Positions 40,243-49,707 of a stretch of DNA of 64,000 nucleotides are shown one piece after another. Within the stretch, counting starts at the first letter, position 1, and each line of letters begins with the position of its first letter. A program made the translations under genes and the position numbers. The notes beneath the pieces are model-generated. The model was not told the origin of the DNA. It made no database searches and saw only the letters and a list, made by a program, of their open reading frames with translations. Source of the stretch: Pseudalkalibacillus sp045920555 (lineage in GTDB: Bacteria > Bacillota > Bacilli > Bacillales > Fictibacillaceae); the NCBI RefSeq assembly GCF_045920555.1, contig NZ_CP174509.1:434001-498000 (forward strand), written 5' to 3'.

Positions 40243-41694
40243 ATGGTCGATCCAGGATGGAACTTTGACAATAGCTATGCACGCTTGCCAAAGAAGCTCT
40301 TTTCTACAATTGAACCAAACCCTGTAGAGGAGCCGGAATTGGTCGTTTTCAACGAATCTCTCGCAAGAACGTTAGGGTTAGATCCAGAGGCTTTACAATC
40401 AGAAGAAGGTGTATCGGTCGTTGCCGGCAATGAGACTCCCAAAGGCTCAGAGCCCATTGCCCAAGCCTATGCAGGTCATCAATTCGGAAGTTTCACGATG
40501 TTAGGTGACGGCCGGGCGATGATGATTGGCGAGCAGATCACGCCTGATGGTGAACGCTATGACATTCAGCTGAAAGGCTCGGGCAGAACCCCATATTCCC
40601 GTGGTGGCGATGGTCGAGCAGCTCTAGGACCGATGCTGCGCGAACATATCATCAGTGAAGCGATGTATGCACTCGGCATTCCGACTACAAGAAGCCTGGC
40701 TGTAGTTACAACCGGAGAATCGATCATCCGTGAAACGGAACTGCCTGGGGCGATCCTGACCCGTGTCGCTGCCAGTCATCTACGCGTTGGTACGTTTGAA
40801 TTCATTGCCAATTGGGGAGAAAAAGAGGAACCCCAAGCACTTGCTGACTATGCAATTGAACGCCACTATCCTGAAATTAAAAAAGACGAAAACCGATATC
40901 TTTCATTGCTTCAAGAAGTGATCAAGCGGCAGGCTGCACTGATTGCCAAATGGCAGCAGGTCGGTTTCATCCATGGCGTGATGAACACCGACAATGTAAC
41001 GATCAGTGGTGAAACCATCGATTATGGGCCTTGTGCCTTCATGGATACGTATGATCCTGAAACAGTCTTCAGTTCGATTGATGTTCGCGGCCGTTACATG
41101 TACGCAAATCAACCGCCAATCGGGGCATGGAACCTTGCTCGTTTTGCAGAAACACTCATACCCCTGATCCATGACGACCAAGAAAAAGCAATTGAAATCG
41201 CTGAGAAAGAGATTACCAAGTTTGGGGACTTGTATCGTGATTACTGGCTATCAGGCATGAGAGCAAAACTTGGTATCTTTAACGAGGAAGCAGAGGACGA
41301 AAACCTGATTGGAGACCTTCACAAACTGATGAAGGAGCATAAAGCTGACTTTACGAACACTTTCCGCGCCTTGACGTTTGATAAGCTGGAAGAGGCAGAG
41401 CTGTTTAAGTCAGAGGAACAATGGCATAAGCGTTGGCAGGAGAGACTCGAAAGACAAGAGGAATCGAAGGAAGAATCCCAGCAATTAATGCGCGACAACA
41501 ACCCTGCCGTGATCCCTCGGAACCACCGGGTCGAAGAGGCACTAGAAGCAGCAGTAGAAAGAGGCGACTACAGTATGATGGAAAAGCTGCTCAATACACT
41601 ATCAAACCCATATGCTCATACTCCAGAACAGGAAGAGTATTGCACATTGCCACCAGACACTGATCGTCCTTATGTAACGTATTGCGGAACATGA
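40243..41694 (+). CDS. selO: Protein adenylyltransferase SelO (YdiU family)
   Basis: SelO is a pseudokinase-fold enzyme that moves AMP onto hydroxyl side chains of target proteins and is linked to redox stress. The 483-residue protein has YAGHQFGSFTMLGDGRAMMI, QLKGSGRTPYSRGGDGRAAL, the catalytic-loop region GFIHGVMNTDNVTISG and DYGPCAFMD. The C-terminus YCGT carries a cysteine where some homologues have selenocysteine. AAAAGGAGAG precedes the ATG. It stands alone behind the ABA4-like gene and ends at a strong terminator. Confidence 0.94.
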   Translation: MVDPGWNFDNSYARLPKKLFSTIEPNPVEEPELVVFNESLARTLGLDPEALQSEEGVSVVAGNETPKGSEPIAQAYAGHQFGSFTMLGDGRAMMIGEQITPDGERYDIQLKGSGRTPYSRGGDGRAALGPMLREHIISEAMYALGIPTTRSLAVVTTGESIIRETELPGAILTRVAASHLRVGTFEFIANWGEKEEPQALADYAIERHYPEIKKDENRYLSLLQEVIKRQAALIAKWQQVGFIHGVMNTDNVTISGETIDYGPCAFMDTYDPETVFSSIDVRGRYMYANQPPIGAWNLARFAETLIPLIHDDQEKAIEIAEKEITKFGDLYRDYWLSGMRAKLGIFNEEAEDENLIGDLHKLMKEHKADFTNTFRALTFDKLEEAELFKSEEQWHKRWQERLERQEESKEESQQLMRDNNPAVIPRNHRVEEALEAAVERGDYSMMEKLLNTLSNPYAHTPEQEEYCTLPPDTDRPYVTYCGT

Positions 41695-41702
41695 TCAACA
41701 TA

Positions 41703-41759
41703 AGGGGCTGACCCAAAACATCGATGAAATTGATGTTAGAGTCAGCCCCATTCTTTTTT
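41703..41759 (+). terminator. Terminator after selO
   Basis: GGGGCTGAC and GTCAGCCCC pair, with an inner CATC/GATG stem, followed by ATTCTTTTTT. Confidence 0.9.
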
Positions 41760-41869
41760 CATTCCCAAAGTAGATCAACTTACCCGTGATTAGTAAAGAT
41801 CGGTGCAATGGCTAATAATAAAACAGGTGACGACATCATTATCGATCTTCTAATAATGGGGGAAGTTTC

Positions 41870-43252
41870 ATGAAGCATCATCACTTGTTGAAACAGTCTG
41901 TAGAGCGAAAAAAGGAAAAGCAACTTAGAAAGGGAAAAGGTCTGCGATGGTGGCAGCTTTCTCTAATAGGAATCGGCTCGATTATAGGTGCTGGTTTTTT
42001 CCTGGGGACAGGTCTTTCTATCAAAATTGCCGGTCCATCTATTTTGATTGGTTACTTGATTGCGGGATTGACCACGTTCTTTGTGTTCAGTTCTTTAGCC
42101 GAAATGACCGTAAATGATCCAGAAACAGGCTCTTTCCGGACTTATGCAAGGAAAGCATTCGGGCATTCTGCAGGGTTCCTTTCAGGGTGGATGTACTGGC
42201 TATCTGGCGTCTTGATCATGTCCAGTGAAATCGTTGCGCTATCGACCTTTACACAGTTTTGGTTCCCTCAAATCCCATTATGGATATTTTCAATCATTTA
42301 TGCGGTGTTGGGCTTTGGGATCAATTTGCTGGGAGTGAAGAACTTTGGCCAGATCGAGTCTTTATTTGCCATCATCAAATTATCGACCCTCATCATTTTC
42401 ATCGCCTTTGGCACATTGTTCTTGTTAGATATCATCAATCCGAACGATATCGTCTCCGTAAACCAGCCAGGAATCGGTGATCTTTTTCCGAACGGAATCG
42501 GAGGATTATGGGCAGCGATGATTTTCATCTTCTTTTCATTCGGGGGGATTGCCGTTGTAGGGGTCGCATCATCGGAACTTGAAAGCAAAAAAGACGTTCC
42601 GAAGACTGGTGTAGGGTTGATCATCACCTTGGTTTCCATCTACATCGTATGTTTATTTTTTGTGTTGGAAATGGTGGACTGGACCATCATCAACGAGTCG
42701 GAAAGTCCTTTTGTGACAGCACTATCGGCATTCCAAATCCCATATCTGGACACCATCTTCAACATTATCATCATCAGCGCTGCCTTTTCGACGATGGTCG
42801 GTGCCTTGTTTTCGATAAGTCGTGTAATGGTTTCGTTGGCGAAGGATGGGGATGCACCAAAAATACTGAAAGAGAAAAATAATCGTGGTGTGGCGTTGCC
42901 AGCCCTGTCATTGACGGCGATTGGACTCGCGATCTCGATTCTTTTCTCGTATCTGTTACCAGGTACGATGTATGAATATGTGACGACCTCTGCAGGCGTC
43001 ATGCTGATCTTGAATTGGGTGATCATCCTTGCCTCGCAGATCAGACTGCATCCTACGTATGCCGGTAACGAAGGCACGTTCAAAGCATTTGGATTTCCTT
43101 ATACCTCCTATATAGGCATTGCGGTTATTTTAATAGCCATATCAGGCGCACTAGTTCATATGAATCAAAGAATCGGCTTATTTATCAGCATAGGGATGAT
43201 TTTGCTGATTTTCATTTGTTCTAAATTCATATCCAAAGACAAAATGGGATGA
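41870..43252 (+). CDS. Amino-acid permease (APC family)
   Basis: The 460-residue protein has about twelve membrane segments and the APC family start LSLIGIGSIIGAGFFLGTGL, with the E-rich loop FSSLAEMTVNDPETGSFRTY. It is closest in style to the YbxG/AapA group of Bacillus amino-acid permeases; the substrate cannot be told. A 7-bp inverted repeat (AAGATCG at 41796, CGATCTT at 41843) with a 40-nt loop lies just upstream and could be a regulatory RNA fold. Confidence 0.88.
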   Translation: MKHHHLLKQSVERKKEKQLRKGKGLRWWQLSLIGIGSIIGAGFFLGTGLSIKIAGPSILIGYLIAGLTTFFVFSSLAEMTVNDPETGSFRTYARKAFGHSAGFLSGWMYWLSGVLIMSSEIVALSTFTQFWFPQIPLWIFSIIYAVLGFGINLLGVKNFGQIESLFAIIKLSTLIIFIAFGTLFLLDIINPNDIVSVNQPGIGDLFPNGIGGLWAAMIFIFFSFGGIAVVGVASSELESKKDVPKTGVGLIITLVSIYIVCLFFVLEMVDWTIINESESPFVTALSAFQIPYLDTIFNIIIISAAFSTMVGALFSISRVMVSLAKDGDAPKILKEKNNRGVALPALSLTAIGLAISILFSYLLPGTMYEYVTTSAGVMLILNWVIILASQIRLHPTYAGNEGTFKAFGFPYTSYIGIAVILIAISGALVHMNQRIGLFISIGMILLIFICSKFISKDKMG

Positions 43253-43292
43253 TTACAAAGATATGTGGTTCAGCGGAAAATGTATGAATAAA

Positions 43293-43323
43293 AAGCAAGT
43301 GGTTAACAATAAGCTACTTGCTT
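43293..43323 (+). terminator. Weak terminator after the permease gene
   Basis: AAGCAAGT and ACTTGCTT pair across a 15-nt loop; T content behind it is low. Confidence 0.5.
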
Positions 43324-43329
43324 TAGCTA

Positions 43330-43561
43330 GAGGAAAGCTGTATTGAGTACGTTGAAAAAAGCGAGAACGAAGACGCACTGATTTTACGGATGTACACGCG
43401 AAAGAAGAAAAGTTTACAGTGGGGTTACAATCAACACTAAGGTTCAGGAAACGGCGCTCGTCAATCTGAATAAAGAAGCGATCCAACCGCTTGAAAAGAC
43501 ATTGAACAAGATAAAGGTTGAACTGCAACCGAACCAAGTTCAATCGGTTCGTATAAAATAG
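43330..43561 (+). pseudogene. C-terminal remnant of a GH38 alpha-mannosidase
   Basis: The first frame reads ESCIEYVEKSENEDALILRM, and after a shift near 43400 a second frame reads VTINTKVQETALVNLNKE and ends VELQPNQVQSVRIK before a stop. This order resembles the end of family-38 alpha-mannosidases (VKKAEDEDALIVRLYE, ETNLLE, FKPFEIKTIRI). There is no start or ribosome site. It is the tail of a gene otherwise lost. Confidence 0.45.
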
Positions 43562-43613
43562 GGCAACTAGAGTTCCTTCTCATGGAGGAGCTCTTCTTAT
43601 TTTTGCATGACAT

Positions 43614-43777
43614 ATTGTATCCCACATAAAATAAATGAATCTTACAATATAATCTATCGGAAGAAAATAAAGAAGTTAATAGACAAAAACCCTATTTAAT
43701 AAGGGTTAAACACACTTGTATTTATCTGATTTTTTTCATTTATCAAAAAATAACTTGTACTGGGATACAATATCCCT
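43614..43777. promoter_or_regulatory. Paired operator-like sites upstream of the GntR gene
   Basis: ATTGTATCCCA at 43614-43624 and its exact complement TGGGATACAAT at 43761-43771 lie 136 nt apart. The second copy extends into the palindrome GGGATA-CAA-TATCCC (43762-43776). GntR regulators bind such sites, and autoregulation with looping is possible. Confidence 0.6.
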
Positions 43778-43814
43778 TAAAATCGAAATAACGAGAAAGG
43801 GGTCGAATGAAAAT

Positions 43815-44495
43815 ATGGCAAAGATCAATACCCTGTCTATTCGTGAAAGCGTATTCAGGCAAGTCAGGAAGGATATATTGAATCATTCATTAAAACCGGG
43901 TGACAAAATCATAGAAGCTGAGTTAGCCGATCAACTAGGAGTTAGTCGAACTCCAGTCCGAGAAGCGCTCCATCGACTGGAGCAAGAGGGTCTGGTAGAG
44001 ATCCATCCTAGAAAGTTTTGTCTCGTTAAGGGCGTAACGTCAGAATGCATTAAAGAAATTCATCTCATTAGAGCACAATTGGAACCTCTTGCAGCCAGAT
44101 ACGCGGTTGATCATTTGACTGATGATGAACTTCACTATTTGAAAATGCTTATCCAGCAATCCGAAAAACACTCAAAACCGTTAGATGTAGATCGTTTGAT
44201 GAGAGTCAATGATGAGTTCCATCAGACTATCATTAAAGCGTCAAAGCTTACGAGGATCATTAAAATCCTTGAAAATATGCATGATTATGTCGTCTCTTTC
44301 AGGTACTCATTTATGTCTCGTAGCGGTTTAGTCGAACGCTCCATTAAAGAACATAATGAGATTTATGAAGCTCTGGCCAATCGAGACAAGGAAGCTGTCG
44401 AAAAAGCTGTTTCCAACCACTTGAAAGGTATTTCGGAGTATGAGGAAGTCGTTTTGGAAGACTTGGAAACCGAACTGGTCGAAGAGAATCAATAG
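43815..44495 (+). CDS. GntR family regulator, FadR/FCD type
   Basis: The 226-residue protein has a GntR winged helix (LSIRESVFRQVRKDILNHSL, then AELADQLGVSRTPVREALHR) and a C-terminal all-helical FCD domain with metal-site residues (LMRVNDEFHQTIIKAS, RSIKEHNEIYEALANRD). FCD ligands are usually small carboxylic acids. The first credible start is ATG at 43815, behind AAAGGGG. It precedes a TRAP transporter operon that it probably controls in answer to the transported acid. Confidence 0.9.
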   Translation: MAKINTLSIRESVFRQVRKDILNHSLKPGDKIIEAELADQLGVSRTPVREALHRLEQEGLVEIHPRKFCLVKGVTSECIKEIHLIRAQLEPLAARYAVDHLTDDELHYLKMLIQQSEKHSKPLDVDRLMRVNDEFHQTIIKASKLTRIIKILENMHDYVVSFRYSFMSRSGLVERSIKEHNEIYEALANRDKEAVEKAVSNHLKGISEYEEVVLEDLETELVEENQ

Positions 44496-44582
44496 TCTAC
44501 AGTACATTCTATCAAGGTGGTGATCATTCTTTTCTGTTAGTTCATTCCGTAAAAGATTAATGAAAGGGGAGGAAGGACAACA

Positions 44583-45590
44583 ATGAAATTTTTAAAATTT
44601 GCAGGGGTGGCACTTTTAGGTTTCAGTATGTTAGTCGGATGTTCTTCAGGGACTGATTCATCTGGAGAAGAATCCATGACGCTAAGCTTCGCATATGAGT
44701 TGCCGAACGACCATCCATGGGGGCATGGTGCTGAAGAGTTCAAAAAGATCGTAGAGGAAAAAACAGACGGGAAGATCAAAATCAAGATCTACGGTAATGG
44801 ACAACTTGCTGGATCCGGCCGGGAAATTCAAGAAGGCGCGAAGGTAGGTACGATTGATATTGGCATATCTTCAACGCCTATGGCCCAAATGAATCCATAT
44901 GTCGATATTTTCTCATTACCTTATATATTTGAAAATCGGGAACAAGCATGGGAAGTGTTAGATGGCCCGATCGGTGAAAAAGTAGGGTCATATTTAGAAG
45001 AAAACAATCTTAAGCATTTGGCCTATTGGGAAGATGGATTCAGGCAGGTTACCAATAACCAAACACAGATCCAATCACCTGAAGACTTTGAAGGTTTGAG
45101 AATTCGAGTCCCAGAAAGTGATGTAAGGATGGAAACGTTCAAGAAACTAGGAGCCAGCCCTTTACCGATGGCATGGTCAGAAGTATTTACAGCATTGCAA
45201 CAAGGGACGATCGATGGGCAGGAAAATCCTTTGTCCGTCATTCATAGTGCATCCTTTTATGATGTCCAAAAATACTTGACGATCACCAATCATGTCTATT
45301 CTCCAGCGACATTATTCATGAATATGGACAAATGGGAACAATTATCGGACGAGCAACAGAAAATCATACTGGAGGCCGCTGAAGCAGGACGGGACATCAA
45401 CCGTGAAATGAATGCAAAGCAGGATGAGGACTTGATCAATGATTTGAAGGAAAAAGGGATGGACGTACAAGTCATTGAGGACATCAAACCTTTCCAGGAA
45501 GTGACGAAACCAGTCTGGGATATGGTGACTGAAGAATTAGGAAGCGATGCAGAACAGATCATCCAAGATATACAAGAGAAACAAGAATAG
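44583..45590 (+). CDS. dctP: TRAP transporter solute-binding lipoprotein DctP
   Basis: DctP captures the substrate outside the membrane and passes it to the DctQ-DctM permease. The 335-residue protein has a lipoprotein signal with lipobox LVGC (C20) and the DctP fold with LRIRVPESDVRMETFKKLGA and ALQQGTIDGQENPLSVI; the arginine in that first segment contacts a carboxylate ligand. GGGGAGGAAGG precedes the ATG. The linked racemase-family gene suggests an amino or imino acid substrate, for example a hydroxyproline; this is inference. Confidence 0.93.
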   Translation: MKFLKFAGVALLGFSMLVGCSSGTDSSGEESMTLSFAYELPNDHPWGHGAEEFKKIVEEKTDGKIKIKIYGNGQLAGSGREIQEGAKVGTIDIGISSTPMAQMNPYVDIFSLPYIFENREQAWEVLDGPIGEKVGSYLEENNLKHLAYWEDGFRQVTNNQTQIQSPEDFEGLRIRVPESDVRMETFKKLGASPLPMAWSEVFTALQQGTIDGQENPLSVIHSASFYDVQKYLTITNHVYSPATLFMNMDKWEQLSDEQQKIILEAAEAGRDINREMNAKQDEDLINDLKEKGMDVQVIEDIKPFQEVTKPVWDMVTEELGSDAEQIIQDIQEKQE

Positions 45591-45599
45591 AGCGGCATT

Positions 45600-46130
45600 A
45601 TGAAGAAACTTCGGAACATCCTATATCTATTGATCAAATCGACGAATATATTCGCTCTGTTCTTCATGTTTTTTATCCTATTTCTTCAAGTGATCACTAG
45701 GAAAATACTGAATGATCCGCTTCCATGGCCGGAAGAATTATCATTGATTGCGATGATATGGATCACGTTCTTTGGGGCTTATCAGTGTACGGTGGAAGAT
45801 AATCATTTAAAGATGGATTTTTTACAAGATCAACTTCCGGAAAAATTGAAACCATATGTTCAAGTCCTTTCAAAAGGCTTGGTTGCAATATTTCTTGTCA
45901 TGACAGTAATCTGGGCGTATTCGTTCATCCAGCAATCTGGAAGTATTGGTATGCCTGTAACAGATATACCGATGAGGGTCCCTTATATGATCATTTGGAT
46001 CAGTTTCATCCTCATGATCATCGAAATCTTAATACAAATGTTAACTGAAATCAAAAAAATAATAGATGGGTCTTCGAAACAAAACAGGGACGGAATCGAG
46101 AAAGGGGGAGAAAAATGCTCCCAATCTTGA
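45600..46130 (+). CDS. dctQ: TRAP transporter small permease subunit DctQ
   Basis: The 176-residue protein has four membrane segments and the DctQ marks LQVITRKILNDPLPWPEELS and GAYQCTVEDNHLKMDFL. It supports the large permease DctM. It starts 9 nt after dctP and its end overlaps dctM by 16 nt, so the three are co-translated. The ribosome site is weak, which fits coupling to dctP. Confidence 0.9.
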   Translation: MKKLRNILYLLIKSTNIFALFFMFFILFLQVITRKILNDPLPWPEELSLIAMIWITFFGAYQCTVEDNHLKMDFLQDQLPEKLKPYVQVLSKGLVAIFLVMTVIWAYSFIQQSGSIGMPVTDIPMRVPYMIIWISFILMIIEILIQMLTEIKKIIDGSSKQNRDGIEKGGEKCSQS

Positions 46131-47395
46131 TGTTGGTTTCAATTTTAGTCTTATTGGCTCTAGGGGTTCCAATTGCTTTTGCGCTTGGGTTAACTGCGTT
46201 AGGTTTCTTGGTCTATTTTGCTGATATTCCAATGGGGTTATTGCTTCAGCAACTATATTTAGGGACAAACAGCTTTCCGTTACTTGCAATCCCATTATTT
46301 ATGCTAGCTGGGTCATTGATGAATTATGGGGGAATCTCTAAGCGACTAATAAATTTTGCGCTTTCCATCATTGGGATGGTCCGCGGAGGACTGGCAATGG
46401 TGAACGTGGTAGCATCTGTTTTCTTTGGAGCTATCACTGGTACAGCTGCTGGGGCTAGTGCTGCGGTCGGCCAAATTATGATTCCAGCAATGAAGGAGAA
46501 AGGATACTCACCAAGTTTTTCAGCAGCGGTGACTTCTGCGGGATCATCTCTTGGCATCGTCATTCCCCCAAGCGTTCCGATGATCCTATACGGATCCATT
46601 TCAGGATTGTCGGTCGCTAGTCTATTTTTAGCAGGTGTACCCATTGGAATAACGATTGCAATCGGTTATATGGTTGTTGTTTATATCATTTCATTAAAAA
46701 AGGATTACACATTCACAGAGCAACCGTTCACGTTTAAATTTTTCATTAAGTCCTTTTTAACAGCAATCCCAGCTTTATTGGTCCCGGTGGCAATACTGGG
46801 AGGAATCATGACAGGGTTCGCAACTCCTACAGAATCAGCTGCGATTGCAGTATTAGTAGGAATCCTAGCAGGCATCATCTATAAGGAATTGACTTGGAAG
46901 GGATTCATCAATGCCTTGAATGAAAGTGTCAAAAATACGGCACTTGTCATGTTTATCGTGGCAACCGCTAAAATACTAGGTTATTCCTTTTCTGCCCTTG
47001 GAATAGGGCAGATGATGCTTGAGCCGCTGATGGCCTTTGGGGACTCACCGGTTAAATTGATGTTGATTGCAAGTCTGATCTTGTTCATAGGCGGATTTAT
47101 ATTTGATGGTACTGTCATGGTGTTGGTTATTGTGCCTTTATTTTTGCCATTAGTACAAGCAACAGCAATCGACCCCTTGCAGTTTGCGATGGTGGTCATC
47201 ATTGTGTGGGCGATTGGCCAACAGACACCACCTGTTGCAAGTGGATTGTATATCACTACAGCAATTGCGAAAGTCAGCATGCTGCAAGTAAGCCGGTACA
47301 ATATCTGGTTCATCCTCGTGCTATTCATAAGTCTCATGGGCATGATTTTCGCCCCGGATATCATGCTTTATGTACCAAAACTATTAATATCATAA
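46115..47395 (+). CDS. dctM: TRAP transporter large permease subunit DctM
   Basis: The 426-residue protein has about twelve membrane segments with the DctM signature AITGTAAGASAAVGQIMIPA and AGSSLGIVIPPSVPMILYG. It uses the sodium gradient to drive uptake. AAAGGGGGAG precedes the ATG, inside the end of dctQ. With dctP and dctQ it forms a complete TRAP system. Confidence 0.94.
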   Translation: MLPILMLVSILVLLALGVPIAFALGLTALGFLVYFADIPMGLLLQQLYLGTNSFPLLAIPLFMLAGSLMNYGGISKRLINFALSIIGMVRGGLAMVNVVASVFFGAITGTAAGASAAVGQIMIPAMKEKGYSPSFSAAVTSAGSSLGIVIPPSVPMILYGSISGLSVASLFLAGVPIGITIAIGYMVVVYIISLKKDYTFTEQPFTFKFFIKSFLTAIPALLVPVAILGGIMTGFATPTESAAIAVLVGILAGIIYKELTWKGFINALNESVKNTALVMFIVATAKILGYSFSALGIGQMMLEPLMAFGDSPVKLMLIASLILFIGGFIFDGTVMVLVIVPLFLPLVQATAIDPLQFAMVVIIVWAIGQQTPPVASGLYITTAIAKVSMLQVSRYNIWFILVLFISLMGMIFAPDIMLYVPKLLIS

Positions 47396-47420
47396 ACTTT
47401 TGATCAAGGAGCTGTTGTAA

Positions 47421-48428
47421 TTGAATTTCACGAATGTATTTCAAACAATAGAGACGCATACTTTTGGAGAACCAACTAGAATCATAAATGGTGGATTGTT
47501 GAAACTGAAAGGCAAGACAGTTGCTGAACAGCGAGATTATATGGCTGAGCATTATGTTTGGCTTAGAAATGCATTGATTCAGGAACCGAGAGGGCATCGT
47601 GATATGTTCGGAGCTGTGCTGCTTCCACCGACCAGTGATGAGATCGACTTCGGTGTCATCTATATGGATAATTCCAACTTTTTGAACATGTGTGGACATG
47701 CGACAATTGGCGTTGCAACAGCTATCGTAGAAACGGGGCTTGTGAAAGTGGATGGACCAGAGGTGGAATTGGTCCTGGAGACACCAGCGGGTCTTGTTTA
47801 TCCAAGGGTCAAGGTTGAAAATGGTCGTGTAGAATCTGTCAGTTTTAAAAATGTACCAGGGTTCCTTGAGAAAAGGGACGTAGTCATAGACGCAGGGGAA
47901 CTTGGGTCAATTACAGTTGACATCAGTTATGGCGGCAATTACTTTGCCTGGGTGGATGTGGAACAAGTTGGCGAAGAGATTCATGTTTCGAACGGATCAC
48001 AACTTAAAAAGCTCGCAAAAATCATCAAAGATCATGTGAACAATCAAGTAAAGGTTCAGCATCCGACCAAACCCTATATAAATAAGGTAGATATCGTCAC
48101 ATTTTATGGAAAACCGACCATACCAGATGCAGATTATAAAAATGTCCACGTGTTCAGTGATCGACAAGCTGATCGATCTCCTGGGGGGACAGGAACAACG
48201 GCTATGGTTGCCAGAATGGTTGGAAGGAATGAGTTGGAAGTTGGTGAGGAAATCGTCTGTGAAGGATTTGTCGGCGGTAAATTCATCGGTAAAGCACTTG
48301 AAAATGTTAAGGTCGGGGACCAGGATGCTGTCATTACTGAAATTACAGGATCAGCATTCATTACGGGATTCCAAAATATTTTGATCGATCCTAACGATCC
48401 ATTCAAACACGGCTTCATGGTAGATTGA
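47421..48428 (+). CDS. Proline racemase family protein with one catalytic cysteine replaced
   Basis: The 335-residue protein has the family fold and the first catalytic cysteine C91 in NMCGHATIG. The second site reads DRSPGGTGT: G255 stands where racemases and epimerases have cysteine and trans-3-hydroxyproline dehydratases have threonine. Two-base racemisation is thus unlikely; a dehydratase or other one-base lyase reaction on a proline-like acid is the better guess. AAGGAG sets the TTG start at 47421. It directly follows dctPQM and is probably the first enzyme for the TRAP substrate. Confidence 0.88.
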   Translation: MNFTNVFQTIETHTFGEPTRIINGGLLKLKGKTVAEQRDYMAEHYVWLRNALIQEPRGHRDMFGAVLLPPTSDEIDFGVIYMDNSNFLNMCGHATIGVATAIVETGLVKVDGPEVELVLETPAGLVYPRVKVENGRVESVSFKNVPGFLEKRDVVIDAGELGSITVDISYGGNYFAWVDVEQVGEEIHVSNGSQLKKLAKIIKDHVNNQVKVQHPTKPYINKVDIVTFYGKPTIPDADYKNVHVFSDRQADRSPGGTGTTAMVARMVGRNELEVGEEIVCEGFVGGKFIGKALENVKVGDQDAVITEITGSAFITGFQNILIDPNDPFKHGFMVD

Positions 48429-48444
48429 TAAAGTCGAAGAAAGG

Positions 48445-48476
48445 GACAACTGGCAAAGGCTGGTTGTCTTGTTTTT
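48445..48476 (+). terminator. Terminator after the racemase-family gene
   Basis: GACAAC and GTTGTC pair with inner CTGG/GGCTGG contacts, followed by TTGTTTTT. Confidence 0.75.
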
Positions 48477-48536
48477 AAGATTCCTAACATGTCTCTTTTT
48501 CAATTTCGTTCATACACTTATGTTGGAGGCGATTTT

Positions 48537-49700
48537 ATGGACGAGAGAAAAAGGGGCATGGCTGCGATTTTCACGGTGCTTTTCCTGGTGTCTTTGAGTT
48601 TACATATACAGTATCCGATTTTCACGCCTTATGCTGTGGCGCTCGGGGCGACGAGCTTCTTTGTCAGCATCATGATGAGTATGTCATCATTCGCAAACAT
48701 GTGTGGAAACTTGATCGCTGGACCATTGATCGATGCTTTTGGTAAGAAAAAGTTTATTGTGGTACCGCTGTTTTTTTCAGGCTTATTGATGATGGGGCAT
48801 GGAATCGCCTCCAATCCTGATGGATTGTTGGTTTTGCGTTTGTTCAATGGACTCGTCCTTGCTTTCATGACGCCTGCTTGTTTTGCGTTATTGTCCGGTT
48901 ATGCGAAGAACAGCCACCAACAAGGGAAAAACATGGCGTTCAATGGATTGCTGATGACGATTGCGCATATCGTGTCTCCGACCATAGGCGGGTACCTGGT
49001 GGAAATCGTGGATTACAGGGGCACTTATTTCATCATTGGCGGATGCATTTTCATAACAGCCATCATCGGTGTTTTGTATATCAGGGAGTTCGAACCGATC
49101 ACCGTGCATAAAAAAGAGCATGATAACAGCGGCGGATTGAGGCTGGATAAACATTTGGCGATGATCTATTTCGTCGCTTTTGCCTTGATGTACGCGCAAG
49201 GGACCCTTGGATATGAACTTCCATTTTTAGTGGTGGAAAAAGGGATGTCCACGAGTGATGCGGGTAAGTTGTTCAGCTATATTGGCGTAGGGACGCTGGT
49301 CATCGTCTGCATGACCTGGATCAACCGGGTTTCAGCAATGATCCGGACGATGTTCGGCATGCTCGTGTTGGCTGCGTGCTTTTATCAGATGGTGGTGCCG
49401 TTCGCTCCACTTAGTTTAGGCCAAATCTTGTTCGTGGTAGGAATCGGATTGGGCATCCTGTTTCCGGCCATTACAACCTTGATTACTGAAAAAATTGATA
49501 AGAGCAAACACGGAACAGCATTCGGTATCCTCTCAGCCGTTTTTTCACTGGGGATCATCGCAAGCTCCCTTACAGCTGGTGCGGTTCGAGAGTTCATTTC
49601 CCCTTACTTCCTCGCTTTTATTGTGGTTGCGTTATCCATTACCGTCATCGGGTGGCAGCGAATCAGCTACAATGAAAAGCCCATTTTACAGAACCGATAG
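48537..49700 (+). CDS. MFS transporter
   Basis: The 387-residue protein has about twelve membrane segments with the MFS loop LIAGPLIDAFGKKKFIVVPL between helices 2 and 3. GGAGG, 8 nt upstream, sets the ATG at 48537. The gene follows the racemase terminator and is followed by an aldo/keto reductase gene. Drug export or uptake of a small metabolite are both possible; the substrate cannot be inferred. Confidence 0.87.
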   Translation: MDERKRGMAAIFTVLFLVSLSLHIQYPIFTPYAVALGATSFFVSIMMSMSSFANMCGNLIAGPLIDAFGKKKFIVVPLFFSGLLMMGHGIASNPDGLLVLRLFNGLVLAFMTPACFALLSGYAKNSHQQGKNMAFNGLLMTIAHIVSPTIGGYLVEIVDYRGTYFIIGGCIFITAIIGVLYIREFEPITVHKKEHDNSGGLRLDKHLAMIYFVAFALMYAQGTLGYELPFLVVEKGMSTSDAGKLFSYIGVGTLVIVCMTWINRVSAMIRTMFGMLVLAACFYQMVVPFAPLSLGQILFVVGIGLGILFPAITTLITEKIDKSKHGTAFGILSAVFSLGIIASSLTAGAVREFISPYFLAFIVVALSITVIGWQRISYNEKPILQNR

Positions 49701-49707
49701 ATGTTCC

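Noticed and set aside
41692..41706. Selenocysteine codon at the end of selO
   Set aside because: The TGA is followed by only two sense codons, but the conserved antepenultimate cysteine is already present just before it (YCGT), and no selenocysteine insertion element is evident.
43253..43543. Minus-strand frame of 96 codons after the permease
   Set aside because: It lacks a ribosome site; the plus strand of the same stretch reads as mannosidase debris, which explains the open frame.
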